Origin: Siphonodentalium dalli
Lineage: Eukaryota > Mollusca > Scaphopoda > Gadilida > Siphonodentaliidae
DNA length: 64,000 nucleotides
Direction of reading: 5' to 3'
Assembly: GCA_032622095.1 (NCBI GenBank)
Contig: CP136067.1
Coordinates: 63,190,893-63,254,892 of the forward strand
Below, piece by piece: positions 18,831 to 30,736 of the stretch (position 1 is the first letter of the stretch; the number at the start of each line of letters is the position of its first letter). Position numbers and translations under genes: made by a program. Below the pieces are notes generated by a model. That model saw only the letters and a list, made by a program, of their open reading frames with translations, was not told where the DNA came from and made no database searches.

Positions 18831-20532
18831 ACCAGACTGTGTTTACTAATTAAAGATGGATTATCCCTTCGTAAACACGTTTTATATATTTTGCGGTAAG
18901 TAATAATGTCGAAGACACCTGTCTGGAAATGCTTCTATCAATTAATATTCATTTTATATAAATATTTTCTTATATGATGATAAGGAAGTTGACATATATA
19001 TATATTAACCCTTATCGAAATGGTTGTTTGCTGCAAGTTAGCGGCAAATGTGCGGCATGTTTGCAGCAAATGGTTTGTTCGCAGAAAGTCAATTGCACAT
19101 ATTCGCAGATCTTTTTGTTTGCTGCAACTTTGCAGTAAATTTTGTTAATGTTTGCTGCAACTTTGCAGAAAATTTTGATTCAAGGCAAACCCTTCGCGAT
19201 AAGTTCACAGTAAATTTTATATTAGTTTCAAGTTCGCAGTTAGTGCATTGGAATCTTTGTTCGCCACATGTGCGTTTTAAACTTGGAATATTTCAATTTT
19301 GTTTTCACCATATATTTGTTTAAAGTTTGTGTTTGATAATTTGCATCATTAATTTCTACATAATCCACAGCAAAATAAAGCAATGCTGTGTGAAACACCG
19401 TGGTAACTTGTGATATCTATATTACAGCTTGATTAAATTTGCCGTGGGGACATTTTTCCTAATTTCGGGGGCTGATTATTTTTTTTAAATTCCGATCTAA
19501 CAAGCGATGGATTATGCAATTTATGGACAACAAAATTCAAAATAATGTTTTTAAAAGGTTCAATACCCCATGTGGCTTTATCAGTTCTTTTATCGAATAG
19601 CTTTATTGTCGCGATCCTGGGTTTATAATCATGAAAACAAATAAAATATATCGTGGGGGGATGTGCCCTTTGAAATCGAAAGTAATAAATTTGAAAAGTG
19701 AAAAACGGGAACGGGAACTGGAATATGGAATTGAGTCATACAAAATGTGCGACGTTTTAGATATATCATTTATTAATATAATGCCAATGTAAATCATTGT
19801 TTGTATATACTTTGTGTAGAAATAATCCTGATGAAGCAAAATACCCATAAAACAACCTCAACGATCCGTTTCTTTCTGCAAGCCGCTTTTTCAAACAGGC
19901 GAAATTTGCGCGGTCTAATTTTCAAAATTAAAAACAGTCGCACACAATCAGTGGATCTGTTGAACTGGAGGGAACTTTGAGGAATATAATTATATGGAAT
20001 ATGATTATTATGACAGTGTGTGCACATCGCAAAACTATAAAATTGGAATACCGTAATCATTCTTGGTCATTATTTTGTGAAGGCAATAGTACTGTTTACA
20101 ATACATCCAAATTTCAATTCGAAGTGGAATGGTGTCTTGACACGGAAACCGGCGAGCTCGCCGATTTTGAATGGGATGAACAGTGGAGACTGGATCAGAC
20201 TGGATAGGAAAATTCAATGACCCTGAATTTCGGATTCAGTTGATCAACCATGAAATTCCAGTGATGTTCCATATACATTCAAGTATATTAGGATCTAGGC
20301 CAGCCCATGCCGACCTGTGTCGTTTTCGTACTGAAGTTCTGATGTGATGCCACTGCAGTGCAGGTGACAGTACTGACGTACAAACTTAAATTGTGTAAAA
20401 CTGCTAGTTCTATATGATATGCATCTGTATAGAAGTTGTTGTTATCGACCAAAACAGAACAATTATATTATGTGGAAACCAGCAGACGTTTTGTATCTTT
20501 CATACCTAAAAACATTTGACATGGTTTGGGGA
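18831..20532. other. No recognisable gene between the CATGAAT repeats
   Basis: The stretch holds imperfect 'tttgctgcaactttgcag' repeats at 19030-19180. Frames at 19048-19323, 19603-20060 and 19977-20207 have no family signature. If the CATGAAT arrays are element ends, this would be the element interior. Confidence 0.4.
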
Positions 20533-20755
20533 TATTCATCAACCATGAATATCCATGGTTATTAACCATGAATATCTATGGTTATTCATGGATATCTATG
20601 GTTATTCATGGATATCTATGGTTATTCATGGATATCTACATGTATGGTTATTATTTAAACCATGAATATCTATGGTTATTCATGGATATCTATAGTTATT
20701 AACCATGAATATCTATGGTTATTCATGGATATTCATTGTTCATGGATATTCATTG
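20533..20755. repeat. 20-bp tandem repeat array
   Basis: The unit 'gttattcatggatatctatg' is repeated head to tail at about 20579-20640, with diverged copies ('accatgaatatctatggtta') on both sides to about 20755. There are no unique spacers between copies. Confidence 0.85.
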
Positions 20756-22900
20756 TCCTCTGTTCTGATAGTCTGTACATGTAAACCCTTACATGAGGTT
20801 TGCAATTAGTTTGAACATTGATGGATTCATATTGCTCATTTTGTCATGGTGATTTGTAATTTTGTGATTTGTCATTTTGTGATTATACATGTAGGATGTA
20901 CCCTTTCTTTCACAATGGAACGACTCTTCAAAATTGTGCTAATCTGAATGTCAAATAACATGTACAAGTATGGTTGGTTTGGTACTGTCTCATCAGTTTT
21001 GAATTTGGAACAATTGCAATTGTCATTTTACCCGTTCAATACCAATTTGTTTTAGATGGCATGTATCATCTCATTCATCTAGGGAATGATTTTACATAAG
21101 AAGCTATCATCAATGCCAGAAGTTGTGAATATTGTTCGGCTCTGCACTCTGCAGGGTCATTTCAATATATTTCTCACAATCTTTTCCTCAGATTCACTAT
21201 TGATCTGAAATAAACTCCCCTGAACACTATAGGGTCTGAATATATATTTTTTTCACATACATGTATTATCAAAATGCTAGATATTGCTAAGTTTTCAACA
21301 ATTAAAAGTTTTTAATCTCAATTATAGTATACCAAGTCTTCTCGAGACTGATTTACTACAATCCATTTGTCAGACTTCGTTATCTTATTTAAAGAATGGA
21401 TACTGTATAGACTGACCATCACATGTATTCAGTGGTGTATGTAATAACATGTACCGGCCTGTAACAAACAGACAGTATAAGAGTATACCCGGTATGTGAA
21501 ATTGTAAATCAAACTATCATGATAAATAATAGTTGTGCTATCACATACTGTATGAAAACCACCTATCAGGTCTTAACATCCATAATTTTTTTGCGAGAAT
21601 CAATACATGTATATTAAGTATTTCTTCAGCAAATCAGCTGTTTTTTACAAGAAGTTTCTCTTTGTCCCTAAACAAGTATCCCACCATTGATTAAAACACT
21701 GATTTCCTCCACAAATCGGCAGGGACTTAATTTCAGTGATTGTCACACATTTTCAAATTGAAATAGGTATGTACAATTATCCAATGTCATTTCTCCATCT
21801 CCTGGACTAACATTGTTTCAATGTACGGTATGAAGTCATATGAACATATTCTGACATATTCTGGTTGAGAGGTCGCAATTTTATGAAATGTTTCATTTCT
21901 TTTGTCATTATTGGCACAGCATTATTATAACTGTTACCTATATCTTGAAATTTCTGTACATGCATCACCAGAAAACTATAATTGTTTCAGTCTCTATTAA
22001 ATTCAAGATCTACTGATCTTTTGTTTTCTAGTCCATTTTTTGTGGAAAATGTAAAGCGATCTCCAACCGTTATATCCGGACGAGCATTTAATACACTTTT
22101 AGAATACTATTGAGTCATTTTATCCTTCCTCGGGTGTTCTTCCCTCTGCAATATTCACCTCTGCTTGGAGTTCCAAATGAATCCAAAGGTATTATCTTGC
22201 ATAGAATTTGCAGTAGGTTGCTTGTTTGTCAAAATTTGTAGTGGTGGCATGACTTGTCTGCCCCAGCAGTTATTTTGTTGTTCACAACAATGGTCTCTTG
22301 CCTGCGAAGTCTCATCTATGATGCATTTTTATTCATTGAAAAATTTCACTTGTGCAAGGAAGCAATCGTCAAAAGTATATTTCTTATTTTTTGAACACTC
22401 TTGAGTTCGATCTCTGCCAAACACACCAGTTACTGACAAGGAAAAACATTGAGTTATTGGATTCTTGGATTTTACATCAGTTAGGAAACTCTAATGCACA
22501 TATCCATCTGACGATGTGGTGAAAAGTTTCACAGCGACCCATTTGGTCCTGATATTATCTAGAAGATGGCAATGATGTCTCTCACTTTTGTGATATGACT
22601 TCGAACTTGGTAAAGTTCTGCAGATCTTTGATAAATGAAGCTTCATGTATTGATCGTTGCTCATGATACATCAGCGCACTAACTAGTGACCATTTTGTAA
22701 TAATCAGGCTGTTCATTGAAAAACTGTCAACTTGGTGTGATTCCAACTTCAAAACAGACTTTTCTTGTGTTTTGTCAATGTCCAGGCATGCACGCCATTA
22801 TTGACATATTTTAACATTTTTGTCCAAAGTCTCCAGATTTGTATTATCTGGTACATTAACAGTAGGCATAATAGAGTCAGCCCCTTTGGCTCTGTGAAAA
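20756..22900. other. No recognisable gene
   Basis: About 2.1 kb of AT-rich sequence in which I see no believable ORF, RNA gene or repeat. A 79-codon frame at 22165-22404 is Cys-rich but lacks a known motif. The right end may include 5' UTR of the LINE that follows. Confidence 0.4.
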
Positions 22901-23292
22901 TCTCACTCTGATTCTGCCATTCTGTAGTGTAGTGTTCAGCGCCCCAGCAGGCAGCAGTTCACATCGCTCTGTGTGTTTTCGAAAGTTTCAATGTGTGATA
23001 GAGATTTCTGAATGTTTCTTTTCTAATGAGGATTAACTACATATTCCAACCGACGTTTCTGTAGAAGAATTTCTGAGTTTGGACTTTGAACGCCGTAGAT
23101 ATGGACCAGTTTGTCTTTTGGGACCTAATATTTATGTCAGTAATATCCGCCATTTACCTCGACAATCTGAAGCGAACTCTTCTCACCACAGCAGAGTGCC
23201 AGCCAGCTGTTGTTCGGCTATCTAATTACTTACAGACTGCACAGTACAATAAAGCTAATTAACGCCTTCGTCTGCGTGCTTCTCCAGCCAGG

Positions 23293-24569
23293 ATGCGTAT
23301 ATCTTCAATCCAACTGCGAGTAAACTATGTTACTCTCGAGATGAACTCGTTCGCATTAATTCAACTATTAAAAGGTATTCCCCTTGATCGGGAAATTATT
23401 TCGCGGATACGGAGTCTGGATCTGGATCTAGTTCCTGAATACAAAGTCCCAATATCGACAAAAGTATTTAAGCGTTCACGGCGTGGCAAACGCGCTGAAT
23501 GCCCCGGAGATGTTCCATGATCAATGGACACAGCAGAAAAGATTATAAGCCGCTGCATATATCCCTTCTAAACTGCAGGTCAGTTCGTAACAAAACACAT
23601 CATGTTAGCGACCTGGTAACAGACCGTGGTAGTGACGTTTTCTTTCTGACCGAGACGTGGTTGAAGGAATGTGGTGACGAAGTTAAAATAAACGAATTAA
23701 CACCAGAGGGATTCTCGTTGATATCTTCGCCGCGAATTGGTAAAAAAGGTGGCAGAATTTCCATAATTCACAGGAACAATTTTGTTATCAACTGGAATGC
23801 GATATCCCGTTTTCCGTCATTCGAAGCTATTGAGTTGAATATCAGGACATCAGCGCAGCCCGTTTTGTGCGTATGTATATATAGACCCCCACCTAACAAG
23901 AAGAATAAACTGAAAGTTAGTACATTCATTAAAAACTTCAAAAAGCTCATCGAGCAATACCTGACAGTGAACAGCCATCTTATCATACTTGGCGATGTGA
24001 ACCTACATTATGATTCTGAATCAGATAACAACGTAGCTGAGCTCAAATCTTTTTTGGACAGTGTGAATTTGGTGCAAATTGTTAAAACTCCAACACATCG
24101 TAAGCAGCACATTCTTGACTGGGTCATAGTGAGGCAAGACCCCACAAACGTCGTAAAAGCTGACGTCGCCGACATAACATTCTCTGATCACTTTCTAGTC
24201 AATTTCATCATCAACACTGCAAAACCGTCTGCAGATCCAAAATGCCAAGTACTAACCAGGAACATTAAAGCCATCAACTCTCACGATTTCTCGGCCAGTC
24301 TCTCAAATGCCTTTAAATGCAACGATTCCGGAACATGCAATGAACTAGCCTCACGTTTCCACGCTAAACTAAACTCTCTGATTGACGATTATGCCCCTCT
24401 GAAAACGCGCACTACGTGGGACCGCCTTGCAGCGCCATGGATGACGAAGGAAATTATTGAATCTAAGCGCGCAAGAAGAAAAGACGAACGCAAGTGGAGA
24501 TCATCTAAGTTGACTGTCCACCGAGAAATATTCATGGATAGTAGTAAACATGTGTGCAACTTTAATTAA
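23293..24569 (+). pseudogene. LINE ORF2 leader and AP-type endonuclease domain
   Basis: The leader frame 23293-23520 ends in KRSRRGKRAE, a basic stretch that often precedes the endonuclease in such LINEs. A frame change near 23500 leads into the 23499-24569 frame with ISLLNCRSVRNK (residues 21-32), catalytic Glu in TETWL (51-55), CIYRPP (126-131), GDVNLH (165-170), LDW near 206 and SDH at 229-231. These are the metal-binding and catalytic positions of the endonuclease/exonuclease/phosphatase fold, which nicks chromosomal DNA to start insertion. All key residues appear present, so the endonuclease domain itself looks better preserved than the RT that follows. Confidence 0.85.
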
Positions 24570-26356
24570 AGATGCAAAAATTTGTTTCTATAATGACTCT
24601 ATAACACAGTGTAAATCAATGAAAATGTTGTTTAATTTCACCAACTCTATGCTCGGCAAGTCCAAATCAACCGTACTACCAAATAACCACGATACTGCTG
24701 ACTTACCAAATGTGTTTGCGCAATTCTTTGATGATAAAGTGGTGCGTATAAGATATCGCATAGAAACAAATATTGATGCTGAGTTTGCTGAATTTACCGG
24801 GAATAAACTAAACAATTTTTGTCCTGTAACACAAGAGGAAGTAAAATCCCTTATCGCAAAACTGCCACCGAAATCCTGTGCCAGCGACCCTATGCCAACT
24901 CAGTTGATCCGGGAACACAGGGAAGTGAATAACATCTATATTTAATTCATCTTTAAGACATGGCGTTTTTCCTGACATTTTTAAGCATGCAATTGTTAAA
25001 CCACTCCTGAAGAAGCCAAGATTGGACCGGAACAATTTAAGAAATTACAGACCTGTTTCAAACTTGCAATTCATCTCTAAAATGTTAGAACGTGTCGTAT
25101 CAACTTCGTGAGAAAAAATTATAGCACAGAAACGGCCTTAATCATGATGCATCACAAGTGATCTCCTCAATGCAGCAGATGAAGGCCTTGTAACAATTGT
25201 TGCCTGTCTGGATTTGTCCACCGCGTTCGACACAATTGATCATTCCATCCTTATTAAGCAGCTCTCTTCCACATTTGGTTTATCGGAAACTGTTATCGAT
25301 TGGTTCCAATCGTATCTGACTGATCGTACACAAAAAGTACAGATTGGCGACACGTTCTCGGAACCTAAATTGCTTCACTTCGGAGTCCCGCAAGGCTCAG
25401 TTTTAGGACCTGTTTTATCTTCGATGTACATCAAGCCACTCGGTGATGTAATTAGATCCAATGGTGTTCGTTACCACATGTATGCTGACAGTATTCAAAT
25501 GTACCTTTCTTTCCCGCCTTGTGACATAATTGAAAACTTGAAACAAATACAGGACTGTATAACTGATGTAAAATCGTGGATGGAAATTAATAAACTTAAG
25601 TTAAACGAGGAAAAAACGTAGTTGATGTTATGTGGAACCGATTACCGCATTAAACACACTGATGTTCACCATATTAAAATAGGTGATTCAGATATTCAGT
25701 TATCATCGTCTGTCAAAATTCTAGGTGTTGTTTTGGATAACACACTATCCATGAACTTACAGGTCAACTCAATGTGCAAATCCATGTTTATGGAGCTTCG
25801 TCGCATCTCGCAGTTACGGCCATATTTAACACAGACATGCTCACAGACCCTTGTTTCTTCATTTGTATTTTCAAAACTAGACTAATGTAATGCCATTCTC
25901 GCCAGCATCACAACTGAACACTTGGATAAATTGCAAAAAGTAATTAAATATGTTGCTGCAAGGATTGTTTCCCGCAAACCAAAATTTTCACATGTAACAC
26001 CATTGCTACAAGAACTACACTACCTTCCTATTCGTGCACGCATAGACTACAAGTGTGCGTCATTCTGTTATAAAAAATCAGAATCTAGTTCAAGTATTCT
26101 CCCTGTATTGCCTCAATATTTTGATAAACTTTTAAGTATGTATGTTCCACCTACGAATCTGAGGTCAAAGGCACAAGCTCTAATGGATATTCCATCAAAA
26201 AATTAAAAAACTTATGGCGATAGAGCATTTGATTCGTATGCGCCAAATGTTTGGAACTCACTGAGACATGACACAAGATTTGCAAACTCTCTGACCGAAT
26301 TCAAAACTTTGTTAAAGAGTGAATTATTCTGTGCTCATTATGGGGAAGTTACCTCA
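24550..26356 (+). pseudogene. LINE ORF2 reverse transcriptase and C-terminal region, frameshifted
   Basis: The domain is broken into at least four frames. 24550-24945 holds the linker (LPPKSCASDPMPT). Next comes 24951-25110 with GVFPDIFKHAIVKPLLKK and NYRPVSNLQFISKMLE. 25208-25621 has DLSTAFDTIDHSIL and GVPQGSVLGP. Then 25622-26206 and a tail with WNSLRHDTRFANSLTEFK to a stop near 26356. The active-site box, normally YADD or FADD, reads YADS at 25481-25492, losing a catalytic Asp. Motif order and the lack of RNase H fit the CR1/L2 part of the Jockey superfamily. Confidence 0.85.
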
Positions 26357-26591
26357 GATGTTGTTTAATTATTTTGATGTATGTGTATATCTATAGGTAT
26401 GTGGTGTGTATAGATGTATGTATATCACGTGTGATAGAGGGCAGGGTACTAGTAGGAATGTAAGCACTCTGGGCCATATGGGATAAAACGCTATATAAAA
26501 ACTATTTATTATTATTATTATCATATTTCCACAATACGTTCTTTGCACTGCGTGCATACTACTACTTGTCACCCATGTGAACACAGGTGTC

Positions 26592-26792
26592 TTTTTAACA
26601 GCACTGCGTGCTACTCATTTCTCGGGAATTCTCAAGATTCCACTGCTGTCGAGTCAGCATTGTTTTCCAGTCGTAACTGACATGAAAACAGAAGTTTATA
26701 ACAGCACTGCGTGCTACTCCTTTCTCTGGAATTCTCCAAGATTCCACTGCTGTCATGTCAGCAGAGTTTACCAGTCGTAACTGATGCACGCA
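26592..26792. repeat. Tandem duplication, ~104-bp period
   Basis: Two adjacent copies share 'aacagcactgcgtgctactc', 'ggaattctc', 'aagattccactgctgtc', 'gtcagca' and 'ccagtcgtaactga'. Both are followed by diverged sequence, and they differ at several positions. Confidence 0.8.
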
Positions 26793-27021
26793 CGCACGTC
26801 ACGAAAAATCTATGTTAGAACCATGGCAAGACCACCGAAATGTATAATCTTCCGATGTCGCCAAGTTAAACTCCTCGTACTTTGAGTTGTAAAGTTCATA
26901 CATAGTCTATCTTAGAACTCTGTTTGATAGTAACCTACGGTTGTGGAGTAAAGAGACTTTTTCTCTCTCATAGTGTTAAGATTCCGTAAAGATCTCTTAA
27001 TCTTAACTGCATAAATAAATC

Positions 27022-27224
27022 AACCGGCTTGTTGTTCGCCAAAAGATACAATGACTAGATTAGGATATTGTGCGGTATTTTCGTTTCCGGTTTTTTCAAA
27101 AATACTGAACGGAAAAGCGAAATGAACCGCAAAGCGGAACGAACCGCACGGCGTAAATATCTGGAAAGCTGAAGTTACTATCTAAATGGACATATCAGGT
27201 AATTGCTAATTTATGAAATAAAAT
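27022..27224. repeat. Right inverted repeat of the 12-kb insert
   Basis: This is an inverted copy of the left-hand MITE interior: from 27022 ('cggcttgttgttcgcc') to about 27207 it matches the complement of about 15078-15250 with modest divergence, and its last 31 bp (27194-27224) are a perfect inverted match to 15352-15382. LINE coding sequence resumes immediately after it. Confidence 0.8.
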
Positions 27225-29140
27225 CCAAAATTATTGGCTGAAATATCTCACCTCATTACACTCAGACATTGCAACAGAATTCAATAATATACTTGAGAAC
27301 CCAGATGGTATGCCAGAATGGCTGACCTCGGGTATAACGTATCTCATTCCTAAGTCCACGCAAATACACAACCCAAAAAACTACTGTCCAATAACATGCT
27401 TGCCAACCATATACAAACTATTGACATCCATCATTACAGAATGCACGTTTTCTCACCTCAAACTCCAGCTGCTTATCAACAAGATAATCTTAGAACACTG
27501 CCACAATAAAAAACGAAATTCAAGCACCACGTGGGTCGACTACCAAAAGGCATTCGACTTGGTGCCACATGCATGGATTCTCAAGAGCATGGCTCTACTA
27601 GGTATATCACCAGTCATCACACAATTTTCCTTCTCGCCACTCATATTTTGTATGTCATTGACACCACTTTAATAGTCGTCTTTTGAATAATACAGATGCT
27701 AGCTATGAACTTTATGATATAAAGTCCACAAACCATCTGCTTTACATGGATGACCTGAAACTATATAGCAACAATGACGAGAAATTGGAACTACCGGTAC
27801 TGCTGAAACAGGTACATGAATTCAGCGAGGATATAAGTATGAAATTTAGTCTTGATAAATGCTTCAAAGCGACTTTTCTGGGAGGGAAACTCACACAAAC
27901 ATCTAATGTTAAGTTGAAAGAAAATATAACAATACATGAACTCGAGCCTGAAGGTGGCTATAAGTATCTTGGAGTGGATGAAGCAGAAGGCATATGAAGC
28001 ATGCTACAATGAATTAAGAGCGAACTTAATGGTGGAAACATAATAGAAGCAATCAACACCCTTGCAATACCATTTATATCTTACGGATACAATATTATCA
28101 ACTGGACACTCGCCGAACAGAATAAGATTAATACTATATAGGAAATTGCTGACACTTAACGGCCTGCATCACCGGTTGTATGTTCACAGGCGGTCAGGTG
28201 GTAGGGTTTTGATTGAGGTCAAGGAGTCTTTCAATGTCTCCACGATCGGCCTTAATATGTATTTGTGCGAGACTAATGATGTACTAATGCAAATGGTGTA
28301 CAAACATGAGACCAACAAGAAACTGTATTCGGTGCAGAAACAAGCCGAAACGTTTGGGCTAGACATAGAAGTAACAACAAAAGAAAGCAAAAGACGAGCT
28401 ACTGAAAATAAGAGAACAAACATGGGAGAATAAACCAATGCACGGAAAACACAAACTCAGAGTTAACAACACTGACATTGACAAAACCATGACATACTCA
28501 TGGCTGTAGGGCAGATCATTGAAAGGTGAAACTGAAGGCTTGATATTAGCAGCCCAAGATCAAAGTCTTCTGACCATGTGGTACAAACACAGAATAGGTG
28601 GGGACACAATAAAGTGGCAAAGTATGTTCACTGGGAAATATGTAGGACATATGATATCAACACATCCCAACACTGGTATGATCATGATCCAAAATCAGTG
28701 TATGAAAATAATAATGTGGCAATTCTGTGAGATTTTTCCAAATCCCATACACACAGACAGGACTATCAAGGCCAACAAGCCAGATATTGTTATGAAAGAC
28801 AAGGCCAACAAAATGTATTACATCATAGACATTCCATCTCATCAGATACAAATCTGGAAAAAAGGAGCTCGAGAAGATGTCCAAATATAAGGACATAGAA
28901 ATAGAGATTGGCCGCATGTGGAGGATGAAAACCACCATTATCCCCATGATCATCAGTGCTCTAGGTCTGATCAGAAACACATTCAAAAAACACATGGAGA
29001 GCATCCCTAGAAAAACATCACCATATGAAGCTCAAAAGATAGCCCTACTTGGGAGTGCTTATATACTACGGATAGCCCTTTCAATCACAGGTGTGGTTTA
29101 AAGGAAATATAGCTTGGGACCAAGGTCTTGTCCCGCTGAA
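27225..29140 (+). pseudogene. R2-like LINE: reverse transcriptase and restriction-like endonuclease, decayed
   Basis: The coding series resumes with NYWLKYLTSLH and reads MPEWLTSGITYLIPK, NPKNYCPITCLP, WVDYQKAFDLVPHAWILK (first catalytic Asp), a short join that has lost the QGD..SP motif (27630-27650), LLYMDDLKLYS with a YMDD box near 27743-27754, KYLGVDEAEG near 27962, RKLLTLNGLHH, and C-terminal NKPDIVMKD followed 14 residues after PD by IDI. A one-base shift at about 28858 then gives LEKMSKYKDIEIEIGRMW and IALLGSAYILRIAL. The PD...D...K arrangement is the restriction-like nuclease that R2-type elements use to nick the target. Deletions and frameshifts in several places make it inactive. 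An AT-rich tail with 'ataataat' repeats closes it near 29180. Confidence 0.75.
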
Positions 29141-29401
29141 TATATCTAATATAAAAAGAAAATCAACATAATAATAATATCTATAACTAGAGGTCAGATT
29201 CCATGGAATCAGATATACTTCCATGGTATACCATCCCATCCCATGTGAGTGCTATGCGTATATGTGTGTTCCTCTTCATGCGACAACGTATTGGTGTCTT
29301 ATGATCTGATGGTGCACTTGCATTAACATTTCTAAATTTAATATATATTTTGGGACTTCTGTCTGTTTGGTTGTCTGTTAGCTATGACCGGGAAAACTGC
29401 T
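29141..29401. other. LINE 3' end and flanking sequence
   Basis: Holds the probable 3' UTR and AT-rich tail of the R2-like LINE, then sequence with no feature I recognise, up to the start of a tandem repeat. Confidence 0.4.
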
Positions 29402-29738
29402 GGACGGATTTTGACTAAATTTGATAAATATGGGTACTTTTGTCCAGGGAGTGTTTTGGACGGGTCAAATCGTGACCGCGACATGACGTTGACCTTCAAA
29501 AATGTCAATCCAAGGTCAAATCTGGTAAAACAGACGGATTTCAACCAAATTTGGTGCCTAGGAGTACTTTTGTCCGGGGAGTCTTTTGGGTGGGTCAAAT
29601 CGTGACCCCGACCTGACATTGGCCTTCGAAATGGTCAGTTCAAGGTAATATCGAGTAAAGCGAACGGATTTTGACGAAATTTGATACCTAGGGAAACTTT
29701 TGTCCGGGGAGTGTTTTGGACAGGTCAAATCGTGACAA
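29402..29738. repeat. Tandem repeat, ~130-bp period, 2.6 units
   Basis: The phrase 'acggattttgac.aaattt', 'tacttttgtccggggagt', 'gttttgga..ggtcaaatcg' recurs at about 29402, 29532 and 29660, with many substitutions. Antisense frames across it (29338-29619, 29558-29797) are products of the repeat. Confidence 0.8.
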
Positions 29739-29741
29739 TAG

Positions 29742-30660
29742 GTTACTTTTATAGTAGAGCGGGCATACCTATATAGTATATCGGTGAGCATGTTCATGCA
29801 TTTGCCTTGCTTCTTGACAAGTCCGTTTGAATTTGCGTCATGAAGAGAGGGTTTGATTTTCAGTAATATATATCACCCGTTACAACGTTATACACTACCA
29901 GCGTTAAACCGTCAAATCTAAATCTTTAAAAAGCGTACTAATCTTGCGTTTAGATACTACTTATCACATCCACTCGTCGAAAAGTTTTTATCTCAATATC
30001 TGATTTTCGGAGTAATTTTCCCCATTTGATCTTCGGTGGAATTTGCCAAATCTGAACCCAACCGACAAAAACACTCCCTTGAGCAGGTTGCGTTTATAGT
30101 AGAGCGGTCAAATTTTGTAGGCGTGCCTACATTATACCGGCTTACATGCTCATGCGTGAAAGTCGCTCCTACATTAGCCCGTTTGGATTTGGGGCTAAAA
30201 ATCGGCTAGTGATAGACTACATACGTATACATATTTATGATATATAGCGTTGTCACGAGTAAACCGTTCCATCTGAAAATTAGAAAATTGTGCTCTAGAT
30301 GCGCGTGAACACTAGCCATCAGATGTACTCGTCAAAAAAAATTATATCGATGTTTGAATTTTCCCCCCTTTGCAATTTTCGTGGAATTTTCCTAAAGTCT
30401 CAAACCACCCTGACACGCATTCTCCATTGGGCATGTTACATTTATAGTATAGCCGTCAAACTTCTGGCACGTACATAAAGTATGTCAACGTACTTGCTAC
30501 GACATTATCTTGCTCTTTATTCAGCCGGTTTGGATTTGGCGGGAAAAATAGTTGCAATATTTCCGTACACCGTAACGCGGAAAGTCCTGGTTAAAAACAT
30601 TTTTAAGCGGTATATTCGTGTCCTAATCTCTAGTCCAATTCGGAATATGCAATAAATTTT
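29742..30660. repeat. Old tandem repeat, ~347-bp period, about 2.6 units
   Basis: The phrase 'tttatagta.ag.' plus 'atgctcatgc' or similar, 'ccgtttg.atttgg', 'gttataca' or similar, 'actcgtc.aaaa', 'attttccccc' and 'ggaattt.cc.aa' recurs at units starting near 29745, 30092 and 30438. Divergence is high (roughly a third of positions by eye), so this is an ancient duplication. There is no coding signal. Confidence 0.65.
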
Positions 30661-30736
30661 TTAGAGCTCTGTACTTATAAAAAAAACCAAAAAAAAACCT
30701 CGGTTTATTCATACTGGTGTATAGTGTGTGCCTATT

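Larger units (their letters stand above)
23101..26522 (+). mobile_element. Nearly full-length CR1/L2-type LINE, inactivated
   Basis: The element reads leader, APE-type endonuclease, reverse transcriptase, C-terminal domain, short 3' UTR, then an (ATT)n tail at about 26505-26522. The start is uncertain; a coding-like leader is visible from at least 23293 and perhaps 23101. There is no RNase H domain. Several frameshifts and an altered RT active site show it cannot move. It lies wholly within the 12.2-kb insert. Confidence 0.8.

Noticed and set aside
20533-20755. CRISPR array
   Set aside because: Repeats are contiguous 20-mers without unique spacers, lie in an apparently animal genome, and no cas genes are present.
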